DNA of 64,000 nucleotides from Hypholoma sublateritium FD-334 SS-4. Lineage: Eukaryota > Basidiomycota > Agaricomycetes > Agaricales > Strophariaceae. The stretch spans positions 1 through 64,000 of the forward strand of contig KN817663.1 of NCBI GenBank assembly GCA_000827495.1, read 5' to 3'. Position numbers and translations under genes: made by a program. Below, one piece after another: positions 1 to 10,691 of this stretch. Numbering within the stretch: the first letter of the stretch is position 1; every line of letters starts with the position of its first letter. The notes beneath the pieces are model-generated. The model was given only the letters and a program-made list of their open reading frames with translations. It did no database searches and had not been told where the DNA came from.

Positions 1-2049
1 GAGCCATATTGTCTTGCAACCGAAGTACCTTGCACCTGAGCTATTTTGTCTCGGAACCGAAGCACTTCGGGTCCAAGACAGATTTCTTTGCATGTGAAGT
101 ACTCTAAACATGTCCAGAGGTTGTCAACGTTGCACAGCAGAAGTCCATATTTAGTAATAAATTTTCAGAAAGGGACCTCCAAACAAATCCGTCATTTACC
201 AAAAGGGGCACCCAAGATGTGCTCGGATGTGCGAATAAGGCATGCGAACAGGACTCGGTGACCAAGTCGGGTCATTTGGAAAAAAATGGCCCATTATGTA
301 CGTGACATTGTTTGTTCCCATTGCCCCTGTTACTGATGTGACATATGTTGGTTGCCATTGATGGCAACTGTCACCATTAATGATGGGACATTGTAGATCA
401 CTGATGAGTCATTATATACTGTATAGGGTAACTATCCTATGTGAGCAGTTGAAAGTTTGCCTCAATGTGGTATGTGCTTGGCCTTCTCAAAAACTGCAGG
501 AGCATATTCTGAGCTCCATTGTTAATAGCCAATGTGGGTGTCAAGAGCATGTTGTACACTACGGCCATACTAGCTGCTCTCGTTGGGTGCAAAGGACCCT
601 ACAAGGCATGCCACTTCGTAAGCCTCAAATTCAGTGCAGAGAAGATGTTCACAGAATACGATGGTCCTGAGAAGTCTGAATTTGCCTTGAATTTGATAGT
701 AAGATGTCCAACATTGTTTGCATCCTAACCTAGCCAGTACATTTACTAGTACTTAGCACTGGAAACAGCGGAGGTGGCAACCCATTTGGTGGTCTCATAA
801 TTATTAGTTACTTTGTCAAAAATACCCATGTATATATAAAAGCCATGGACAATTAAATTGACGATGTTCCCCCTACACCTACCTGCAACCAAAATACCAA
901 TGTTTTTGATGCTAGTGATCGCCAAATGCCACCCTATCAATGCCCCCTTTTAATGGCTACATGACTGCAATATCACTCCAATAATCTGCAGCAATCACTC
1001 AAACCCATTGATGTGATTATATTTGCCTATTGTTTGCCTGACTAAACTTGAAAGAGCATCATAACCAATGTAATGGCACTAGTTGTCTATCAGCCCTTGC
1101 AACATGATTTACTGGTGCATTTAAATCATTTGTAAATTGGTGGGTAAATATATGAAGGCAATGCTTCACACCGTCTATGTATGCTTGATATATGCAGGCA
1201 TCTGCTCAAATGCTCAAATGTAGTAGATATACTTGATTTGTACCTGATCAAATGACTTGGTACGACTGATCAGACCACACCAGTCTTCAATCAATGCATA
1301 CTAGCACTTGAACCCGTGCTTTGCACGGTAAGTAATACATCCAGCTTGAATTTGATAGTACAGCATAGAAATACCATGCATAAGCCAAGCATAAGCATAC
1401 TTTTTAGAAATTAGAAATGAAGACCTATAGTGGTGCTCGTGAGCTCGGAGCTTCGCTCCTCGCTCCCTTGCCCCCTTACTCCGTATATGTGACTTGTGAA
1501 ACTCTGTCTGGGTTGTGCATAAATTTTTGAGATCATTCTTACTGCTTGATATGAGAAATGACTGAATTTCAGGAGCATCAAGTATTTGACTCTTGAGGCA
1601 TTCAATAAGCCCATTCCGAAGGCTGGAGCTTGCCAATCTAGAGTCCAAATACGTAGCCAAATACCAAGAATTCCAATACATGACATGCCGATGGCCGTAG
1701 GGCCGTATTCGTGCCTATTGAAATTTACTTATGAGTCTGCACCCTTCCGAACGCGATTGTCCGGGTATTCAAGCGCAAATGATTTTATTTATTTAAACCT
1801 AAAGAAGGAGGGACCATGTCATCCATTGGACAATAATCAGAATGTCTATCCAATGTCTACTCACTGTTTTTGTTGCATTACAACAGTCTAGTCATAGAGA
1901 ATTTGAGAAAGAGATCAAAAAGGGATCGGAGGAAAGAGGAGGGTGAGAAAGAATCAGGTCGAGACCGCGTTCCATGGCTTGCAAGCCAATCATAAGACGT
2001 CTTTATCCCCCGTGAGAAAAAACCGTCCTTGTTTTATATTATGATTTGA
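1..2049. other. Gene-poor AT-rich DNA, no supported gene
   Basis: I see no recognisable protein family on either strand. Open frames here are short (at most about 125 codons) and mutually overlapping. The best of them, around 460-730 on the plus strand, gives a cysteine-containing peptide that I cannot place. A Helitron-like terminus at 1301-1328 is listed separately. This is probably decayed repeat DNA outside the gene-dense block that begins near 2.9 kb. Confidence 0.5.
1301..1328 (-). mobile_element. Helitron-like 3' terminus (candidate)
   Basis: Read on the minus strand this ends with a perfect 6 bp stem and 3 nt loop (CCGTGC-AAA-GCACGG; plus-strand arms 1314-1319 and 1323-1328), then nine bases, then CTAG followed by T. 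A short hairpin about 10 bp before a terminal CTRR, inserted between A and T, is the known signature of a Helitron 3' end. The 5' TC end and any Rep/helicase gene were not found, so at most this would be a non-autonomous or truncated copy. Confidence 0.35.
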
Positions 2050-2815
2050 AGGCAATGTCTAATACAGTCTGTATTTTACAATAGCCTATGGGATTCACTC
2101 AAATGTAATGATACTGGTGAAAATACCTAGTAACAAAGTGCACTATGCCCACTTAGATAGCACCAGTGACTTATCAATACATACAAGAAAGCAATTGTCT
2201 AATGCTGCCTGTATACTCTGATATGCCTTGGCATTCACTCGTATGTAATGATACAGGCAAAAACACATGGCTAGATTCATTATGTCCATTAAATGGTATC
2301 AGTTATCTATTAATATCTGTATAAAAAAGCAAATGGTCCATACTTTCTATGTGCTCCAATATACTCCAACATTTACATAAAGGTAAAGATACACCGGGTG
2401 CAGGACCACATATTTTGAACAACTTTATGTGATTAATATTTGGTAAAATCTCTCGAATATCTAGCAAAGAAATTGAGGACAAACATGAGGCATAACATTT
2501 GGTACTGAAGCCCTTTCATTGGCCAGCAACCAGATTTCCATCCAAATAACGAAGACAAAGATATTTGAAAAATATTTTCAATATTTCATCAAAGAAAAAG
2601 CAAATATTTTCGCCAATCATATTTAGTTGTGCACGCGGTGATACGGGCAAAAATGCACGACTAACTACATGTATGCCCTGTCAAACGGTATCAGTTATCT
2701 ATCAATACCTATAAGAAAGTAGATGCTGAATTTCTTCAATATGCTCAAATATACTACAACATTCACTTAAAGGCAAAGATACTGGCAGAAATGCCTGTTA
2801 TGTCTGATCACACCT
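2050..2815. repeat. Degenerate ~138 bp tandem repeat
   Basis: Units begin at about 2050, 2187, 2326 and 2714. Shared landmarks in order are AAGCAATGTCTAAT, CATTCACT..ATGTAATGATAC, GGTATCAGTTATCTAT and CAATA..TATAAGAAAG. The third unit looks interrupted by about 235 bp of unrelated sequence (about 2400-2637), after which the rest of the unit resumes. It is non-coding and of unknown origin. Confidence 0.55.
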
Positions 2816-2937
2816 TGCATGGTTCAAAAAGAAGGTTCTTAAGTTGACGTGGTGGCCCCTGGGCTGATGGGCTGATAGGCCTGTATATGACCAAGTTAAC
2901 TCAAATATTGGCGATTCAATTTTTGCGACGTACCATC

Positions 2938-4796
2938 TTATAATTCCATTGTAATATCTCCAATATTAGTTCTGTAAGGTGCATTGATGGTTCCTGAGAT
3001 TGCACTCATGTCCACGAAAACAGTGGCCCCCAGTGCCCTCGAAAGCCTCTTCTGCACCAGCCTAAGCGGGGTCAAAACCAAGGGAGTCATGAGATTCATA
3101 GGGTAAAAAAGGTAGAATAACGGACCTCTGAAAGAGGTCCAGTGGATTCTTTTGCTGGCCGCCTTTACCCACGGGCATTTTGCCGTTGCGCACATGGTCG
3201 TCGTAACCGTGGACGGGTATCCAGCTGCTCAGAGGGCTTGTACCCGGCTCGTAGCTTGCCTCTGCCACGTACAGGAGCAGTCCGTCGGGCTGAACGATCG
3301 CCGTCGAGGCTGTCGGCGGTACAATATTCGCCGTTTCGGAAACCGGCCCTATCTCCATCCCGCCGGCATCTACTGGTGCGTTGGTGGCGGCCTTGGGTGC
3401 GAACGGGTAGGTCGATGTGGGTAGGGTGATGGACACGATGCGCACACTTCGTGCGGCTGGGATGATTTGTGTATCGAGTTCTGCTAGTGTCGTGCTGGAG
3501 TGGTATGGGACAGATATAAATGTCGTTGGGTACGGGAAAAAATAGCGGCCCTCAGGTTGAGCTCCGCTGCCAGCAGGGCTAAGTGTGGTTGATGTTGTGG
3601 AAGTGGTGGAGGTAGCTACGAATTGGAAGGTTGGCGGAGGCGGTTGTACGAGTTCGGCGAGGCGCGTGTCGCGCCACCAAAATCTGGAAAGTGTCATTTC
3701 TACGGCCAGCGTGCTTTTTGAATTACTCTCACCGAAAGCCTGCTTCGCAGTCGGCGATGTCTTGGCCTTTCCACCGCACCACGTCGAGCACGTGTAGAAT
3801 GCCGTTTTCTCGCCAGTGATCATCCAGTATGCAGTCCAGAACAGTTAGTGGAGGTAGGGGCGAGGGAAAGCGGGACAGAAGCGATTTTCCGAGAAGACGC
3901 GAGCGAAGGGTCGTATTTGGCACTGCAGACGTAGCACTCAGCTTGAGCAAATGGTTTGATAGGAAATGATGACGTACCTACTCCTGCTACCCCTGCAGAC
4001 TGGTGCGTGACTACTAGGCATCGCTTGCCTTTCGGGACAGGCGCGACTGCCACCCAGCCATGCTCCAAGTCGCTCGGCAGACCATCGCTGGTCCCTTGAT
4101 CTTCGTACCCGGTGGTATCCCAGATCTCATCCCCGTTCATCTCTAGAAGTTCCGCATACATGCATTTATCGGCCCACTGGCTACTGCCTGCCTTGTACTT
4201 GTTGCTATTCGAGGCTTTATTCGCCTCTGCGCGCCGTTTGTGCGAGTTTTTGCCCCCACGTCTGCGGGGCTTCTTCGACTCAAACTGTGCGGGCAGATCG
4301 ACAGGATCCGTGGATATTGGTGATTCCTGAATATGAGATGCTGGACATGCGAAGTTTGATGCTTCTGCGAGCATTTCAACAGTGTCGTTAGCACCTCCTG
4401 CTTGAAGTAGGGATGCATAGGCGGCAACTGAAGCAGCCGCTAGTCTCGGATCCGCGGGTGCCTCGTCGTCCTCGATTGCATCTGCATCGTGCACTTCCTC
4501 GTCGGAATGCTCGGCGAGACTCAGATCGGCGAAGAAGTCGAGCTGCCGTGAGGAGTCTACCTTCTGTGCTCTCCGCTGGGGTGAACGGTGAGCGTCATCG
4601 TTTAGCGCAAACCTGGGCAGCGCGGCTTACGCGTCGTTGCTCTTCCAAAGCCTAAGAGTGGAGATGTTAGCGCGCAGAGTATCCAAAACCAAGGAGGCAG
4701 ACGTACTTTGGTTCGCCTGGTTTCCTGCGAAACAAGTTTGTCCCGTATTGTTGTAGGAGGTAGTTTGTAGTTAATTTTTCGGTTCGTCGAGAGCAT
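2938..4796 (-). CDS. Snurportin-1 (snRNP nuclear import adaptor)
   Basis: Snurportin binds the trimethyl-guanosine cap of spliceosomal snRNPs and hands them to importin beta for nuclear import. Exon 1 (4707-4796, 30 codons) and a 21 nt exon 2 (4631-4651, ALEEQRR), followed by RRAQKVDSSRQLDFF, form the arginine-rich importin-beta-binding segment. The cap-binding half carries KGKRCLVVTHQS, VLDCILDD and VLDVVRWKGQDIADCE, then DGLLLYVAEASYEPG, all in the family order. Introns lie at about 3925-3976 and 3685-3732. A last intron 3062-3125 (donor GTCCGT) would join LDLFQR to LVQKRLSRALG and end the protein at 2938. If it is retained, the protein stops at 3062. The gene is divergent from CIA1, with 383 bp between the start codons. 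The family call is firm; the 3' end is less so. Confidence 0.88.
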
Positions 4797-5179
4797 TCTG
4801 ATTGATACGAGTGAGTAAGGCTTCGTTAGTACAGTTGGTGGTCGTCAAAGTGTGTCTTATGAGTAGGAACAAGAAGTAAGCGCCAGTGATTGAGCAAAGC
4901 TGTGAGGCACGGTATACGAGTGGACAGATGGTTGCCCGTCGATCGCAGCCGAGTTCGCAAAGTATTAGCTCAGAGATTTATCCTTGGTGTACAGGCAGAG
5001 ATCAAGCCGATTGAGCTTCGAATTGAGAGATGCTAAGCTGAACCATGGAGGTTTAAAGGAAGAAGAAAAACGTGTTTTAGAGCCTGACACAAGCCCTAAC
5101 CCCGATATCGGGTTTACACGACTGCTATCATCTAATCTCACAAAAATCTTTCCTTTCGCCGTCATCCTCTGATACAGTC
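4797..5179. promoter_or_regulatory. Shared divergent promoter region
   Basis: This 383 bp interval separates the start codons of snurportin (leftward) and CIA1 (rightward), so it must hold both 5' UTRs and promoters. I see no clear TATA element or gene. Co-regulation is possible but not shown by the sequence. Confidence 0.5.
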
Positions 5180-6650
5180 ATGGACATCGATCTACCCTAT
5201 ACAATAGAGAACATCGCTGAACTTCCAGGTAAATTGTATCTTCGTTGATACAAATTCCGCCTTGGCTGACTTTCCGATAACAGGCCACGAAGATCGCGCC
5301 TGGCACGTTGCATGGAATCCCTCGAAGCCGCTGCTCGCGTCATGTTCTGCAGATAAGACTGTCCGGATATACTCCTACTCCATTACCCCAAAAGAAAGCA
5401 CAGAGGGAGACGTTTCCAGGTCATCGATATATGCCTTCAAACCCCTCACAAGCATCCCCACAGGACACGCGAAAACAGTGAGATCGGTAGCGTGGGCGCC
5501 CTCGGGCGAGACGCTAGCCACGGCGTCGTTCGACTCGAATATCGGCGTGTGGGAGCGGGAGAAGGGCGACGGAGACGAAGACGGGGAGAAAGGAGATGGG
5601 CCGGAGGAGTGGGAGTGCATCAGCACACTCGAGGGCCATGAGACGGAGTGCAAAAGCGTCGCGTACTCGTCGACAGGGACACTCCTGGCTAGCTGCAGTA
5701 GAGACAAGACGGTGTGGATCTGGGAAGGTAAGCGGCCTTGCATTTCGGTGTTGTCCTGCATTGACTGTGTGCGACCCCAATTCCGCATCTATAGTGCATC
5801 CTGATGGGGACTTCGAGACAATATCTGTCCTAATGGAACATACCCAGGATGTTAAGTATGTTGCGTGGCATCCAACAGAGGAGGCGAGTCTTTATTTCGC
5901 CTAGGCATCTTATTTTCAATTCTAAACCATGATGTACGCGCATGCAGATTCTTGCTTCTGCCTCATATGACGATACAATCAAACTCTACATCGAAGACCC
6001 CTCAGATGACTGGTTCTGCTTCGCCACACTATCAGGGCACACTTCCACCGTCTGGTCCCTCGCCTGGTCGCCCGCTTTCGATTCATCGTCGCCGTGCAGC
6101 GGCGCAGGCCACGAACCTGCCGTTGCCCATTCCCACTCTCATTCAGTGACCGCAAGCTACCTTGCATCCGCGAGCGACGACACCACGGTGCGCATCTGGA
6201 AACGCATCGCCGAACACAAGTGGGAGTGCGTCCTGGTTCTTGGTGGGCATGGTCGAAGCGTGTATAGCGTGAGCTGGGGGCGAGGAGTGCCAACGCAGAG
6301 CGGTGGTCCTGCGGGCGAGCCGGATGCGCGAGGGACATATCTTGGCTGGCTGGCTAGTTCTGGCGGTGACGGGAAGGTTATCATATGGGAGCTTTGGGTG
6401 CGTAGTGCTTTCCCCCGCCTTTGGCTTTTTTGAGGAGACTGACCTCGCTCTACAGGAACCGAAATTGGGTGAAAGGGCTTCCAAGGTGACACCGCCTACG
6501 TACAAACTAATCGCATCGCTGGACTCTGCGCATGGTGTGCACGACGTGAATGCCGTTGTGTGGTGTCCGCGGAGCGGCTTTGAGGACCTGCTGGCGACGA
6601 CGGGTGATGATGGGCTGACAAAGGTGTGGAAGGTGACTCCTGCGCCTTGA
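5180..6650 (+). CDS. CIA1: Cytosolic Fe-S cluster assembly WD40 protein Cia1
   Basis: Cia1 (human CIAO1) is the beta-propeller of the targeting complex that delivers Fe-S clusters to cytosolic and nuclear apoproteins. Five exons (5180-5228, 5284-5727, 5795-5883, 5948-6397, 6456-6650) sum to 1227 nt, giving 408 aa. Seven WD-type blades are visible, for example [80 protein letters not shown] and the C-terminal [16 protein letters not shown]. An acidic, glycine-rich insert ([15 protein letters not shown]) sits in blade 2. Intron 3 (5884-5947) starts with GC rather than GT, and the reading frame demands it. The start at 5180 gives [20 protein letters not shown], a good fit to the family. Confidence 0.95.
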
Positions 6651-7970
6651 CTTATAGAACTTCTACACTGTACCATATTTTGGGTATTAGACAGCTAATA
6701 TTCGCACCTCGCAAGGAATGTTGGCATGTCGGCACTGGAATGCAAGCTGTAAAACACCGCATTGCAACTCTCACTGTTTGATATATTCCGATATGTCGCG
6801 TCTCAACCAGTACGCCCTACCCACCTCGCAAAAATCGAATCGACGTTGCGGAGCAGACAGACTCAGCAACATATATGCTTACGGGACGTGTGGGGGTCTG
6901 GTAGCAGATGTCATCAAGGGTGAAGACAGTGGGGTATCAACTTGCATCGTGGTCAAGGGAAGTATATGGGGGATAGCGTTCGGATGAGATGACAGTGCAG
7001 TATCATAGACGTGCAGGTTTTCGCGAGCCGGATATTGTCAAGTGTATGGCCCTCGCAGCGGCGACTGTGTTTCGCGGTATCGAGGTACCCGCGGAGCGCA
7101 GGAAAAGGGATTCCGAGCTCGGAGACGCGTAAACAGGCTATCTACTTGCACGGTGGTAAAGGAAAACACGGGCTTTGATCATCGAACCTATACACGTCGT
7201 CTCCCTCATTGCCAGCAATACGACGCGCAGCCGAGTCTTACAAAAACAGCTGCACCTGAATGTCTTCGTTCCGTCTTTAAGGTGCCGTGCATGTGGGTAC
7301 ATAAATAATTCGGGGGGCTATGCTACCCGTTTGTTACAGTCTAATGCATTCGGTGCGGACGATTATTTGAGCGCATGCATAAAGACAGACTCGAGGGCGA
7401 AAAGGGAGAAGCGGGAGTGGGCGGCGAAGTTGAGCAGAGAGTGTACTAGGGGTTGCATTCGGTACGTTGTACTTGTGAAAGACGGTCACAGACGGCTTCC
7501 AAGAATGTTGACCTCTCCGCGTAATGGGAAAACCTAGCCTGGCGCAATACAATCTGCTTATTAAAGGCGGGGCGGTCTCAGCGCTGAAAAATTTCAACAC
7601 CACACCGGCTGCATATAATAGGGCTCAGAGGAGAGAGGCGAGTAATAAGAGGGGGGGCGATGCGGGGATCTGCGGGTTGCAGGTGGGCATGCGGCAAGAA
7701 ATGATGCAGGAGCTGTTGAATTTTTTCGCTGTCTTCGGTCGCGTCCAGTTGACTGAGTTCGTGGATGCTCGCTTTGCTGGGAGATGCAAGTGAACATTGA
7801 CGTTGGGTGTCAGTAAACGATGACGCGCGTCGACGCGACCTGCTTGCATGGCTCACGTGCTGTTTCGTCGCGCGTTGGGCTTGGCATTTTCCTCCGCTGC
7901 CACCCATCTTACATTTGCTTCGCTTCCTGTGCTCGTTTTGGTACTTTTATATCTTCTTTCGACACAGGAT
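6651..7970. other. Intergenic, no gene recognised
   Basis: This 1.3 kb stretch follows the CIA1 stop and precedes the SAM50 start. Short frames exist on both strands but none shows a domain or spliced continuation. It should hold the CIA1 3' UTR and the SAM50 promoter. A frame open from 7848 runs into SAM50 and could extend its N-terminus by 41 residues, with a hydrophobic stretch, but the internal start at 7971 is the more family-like. Confidence 0.5.
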
Positions 7971-9881
7971 ATGTCGGAAACCCCGGAGGTTCGACCTCCA
8001 CTCCACAATTCGTCCGCCCCACGCGACAAGGAGCCCGTCGGCCTGGACAAGCTTATGAAATGGCAGGAAGAGAGAATGGAACGTCGTTTGAGAGGGGAGT
8101 ACGAGTCGGCAGTGCTGCACTTGTCGGAGGTGGTGAGTACTTCTCCGAAGACAATTCAAACTTCGTTCAATGGCCATGGCCGTAGATCAATGATAACATG
8201 AAGACCCCCGTCAATATATCCGCTGTCCGTGTCGAGGGCGCGACACATACCCGCAAATCATTCCTTGCTGGCGTGATTGAGCCTGCCGTATCTTCGTCGT
8301 CCGCTCCTGGTGCGACGACACTCGAAGACGTCCTGCACACGACCCGGCGCATCTCCTATGGTCTACAAAAAACGGACATTTTCTCTGCCGTTTCCGCCTC
8401 TCTTGAGCCGCCGCAGAGTGGCCTTGCGAGCCCACAAGTCGGAGATGTGGACCTCGTGTTCAAGACCAAGGAGCGGGGGCGCTGGTATGTCTCAACCGCC
8501 ACTGAGGTGGGGAACAGTGAAGGCACAGCGGTATGTACCAGACCCTTTCCATCACTGGCTTCGTTAACCGGCAATTGTATGTAACATTTAGAGTGCCTCT
8601 GCCCGTATTCGCAACGTGTTCGGCGGCGCGGAAACTTTTGAGGCAAACATGTCGCTGGGAACGAAGACGAAACGCGCGTTTCGCGCTACGCTGACAACCC
8701 CGCTTACTCCAGAAATGAAGTCGTTTGCCGAGATCGCAGCGTATGGCCTCGAAAAGGATCTAACGACATATGCAAGCTGTACAGAGGCGCTGAGGGGTGT
8801 GAGAGGGGTGTTACGGGTAAGCTTTCTTTTTTCGGTATGTCAGAGCCTATAATCACTATTGATGTTATGGCAAGACTGGTGTGCCGAGTCGAGGCGCTCA
8901 TGAAATTGCGTATGAAGCGGTGATACGGCATGTTGCAGGCCTCAGCCCAACTGCATCCATTAGGTACATTTCCCAGTTTTTATTGTGTCTTCCGTTCCTC
9001 ACTGTCCACCGTCGAAAGCATGCGCGAGGCAGCTGGTACGACGACAAAGTCCGCCCTCAGCCACACGTTCCTTTTTGACACCCGTGACGACAAAATTGCC
9101 GCCACGCGTGGCGTGTACGCCAAACTCCTTACGGAGGTCGCGGGAGGTCCTTCCAAACAAGGAGTTGGATTAGGGCTAGGGGGCGACGCGCGTCATCTAA
9201 AGGTCGAAGGCGAGGGTCAGGTCTCAAGAGCCCTAGGTGCAAGCGGAGTGGTGAGTATTTATATTTCTCGATCCATGTGATATAATAATTTTGTGTGCAG
9301 GCGCTTTCGCTTTCGGCCCGTGGAGGGTTGCTGTGGGGCCTTGGAGAGAAAGGGACTACACTCTTCTCGGATCGGTTCCAACTTGGAGGCCCGACGTCTG
9401 TCAGATCGTTCAAAGTAAACGGGCTGGGCCCACGCGATGGTGGTGTGTATTCTTATTCTTGTTATACCCAATGTATCACGCCTTTAATTATGGTTTACCT
9501 CGAACTGAAGACGACTCAGTTGGTGGAGAGCTGTATTATTCAGCGGGGGTGAGTATGGTTTCAAACATCCCCACGAAATCACATTGGCCAGTGAAAACAC
9601 ATGCGTGGATAAATGCTGGAAGACTGGAAGGAATCGACCAATGTAAGTCAAATGACTCTTCCGCTTTGCGTATTGTTGAGTTACATCTTCCGCCAGCACG
9701 CACTTTGAAGGACAGCATCGCGCAAGCACTGGGTCGGCCGTCAATATCGGCAGGTGTGGGCCTCATATATAGATTCGACCCTATACGCGTCGAGGTCAAC
9801 TTCGGCGTCCCTCTCGCTGCCGCACGTAGTGACGGTATGCGTCGGGGCGTGCAGGTCGGCATGGGCCTGGAGTTCATGTAA
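7971..9881 (+). CDS. SAM50: Sam50, Omp85-family core of the mitochondrial SAM complex
   Basis: Sam50 inserts beta-barrel proteins into the mitochondrial outer membrane. Eight exons (7971-8132, 8186-8530, 8592-8816, 8875-8963, 9019-9250, 9301-9442, 9511-9642, 9697-9881) sum to 1512 nt, or 503 aa, the usual length. An N-terminal POTRA-like segment (PVNISAVRVEGATHTRKSFL) precedes the barrel. Barrel landmarks are GRWYVSTATEVGN, ARIRNVFGGAE, HTFLFDTRDDK, RFQLGGPTSVRSFKVNGLGPRDG (the L6-type motif including the R-G-F/S element), NAGRLEG and a C-terminal strand ending in RGVQVGMGLEFM. All introns are GT-AG with consistent phases. The start at 7971 (MSETPEV) was chosen over the upstream in-frame ATG at 7848. 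Confidence 0.95.
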
Positions 9882-10691
9882 GAACACAGGAAGAATCGAC
9901 CATCTTTATTGAACATCAGGGCGAATAGAAGATCTAGACGAGGATGCCTTTGTGACGACGGTGTGTGATGACATACCGTGCTATTTTCTGTGTTTCTCCG
10001 CATTTCTTCCTGGTCGACACCGGTCGCCGGTGGGTGCAGTGTGCACGTCCTTTGATGCCCCGTGAGCTTTAGTCCGGCTGCGCTGCCCGAATGTTCGCGA
10101 CGCGCGTATGCATGCGAGTCAGGTGGAGGCTGAAATGATTATGATTGAGAGTACGGTGTTTTTAGGGAAAGAAGAAGCCTTGACAGTTGGCCATGGGGGC
10201 CGGTTCTCTGCTCTTCACGTGCATGGCATTGTTGGGGCGTTGGTTGGCGAAGTCTACTTTTGTGTGCTTGTTCTCACATACTCGTTGATTATTAGCAGGT
10301 GATGGCAACTTCTTCGACGTCACCATTCGTCCTTGCATCCCAGTACTGGGCCAATGTTGTCTTACCTTGGGCTCTAGTAGGCTGTGGTACTCACACACTG
10401 TGTATGTCAACTGGTGCAGTGCTAGCTTTCCTAGAATCAACAATCTGTCACCCGGTCCGCAGGACAAGTCGCGCCAATGTGCCATTTTGCGGGAGCTCTT
10501 CTTTGTGCTTCTCGAATCCTGGCGTTCTTCATCATTCTCTGCTCTCTCCGGACGAATTTTGCCTACGGCCCGGGGACAACATCTGGCCATTTATATATTG
10601 GCCCAGGATATATGCACTTCCACTATTCGCAAAAACCTAGGGTAATTCGAGGTGCTGCACGCTGACTCCTACTCCACCAAAACAGGAAACG
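9882..10691. other. Intergenic between SAM50 and GH51
   Basis: About 0.8 kb with no supported gene. It holds the SAM50 3' UTR and the GH51 promoter. Small frames on both strands lack recognisable content. Confidence 0.5.

Noticed and set aside
5375..5788. 137-codon minus-strand frame opposite CIA1
   Set aside because: Antisense shadow of the WD40 exons.
7848..7970. Upstream start for SAM50 adding 41 residues with a hydrophobic stretch
   Set aside because: A hydrophobic N-terminal helix is not expected for Sam50; the ATG at 7971 gives a normal N-terminus and length.
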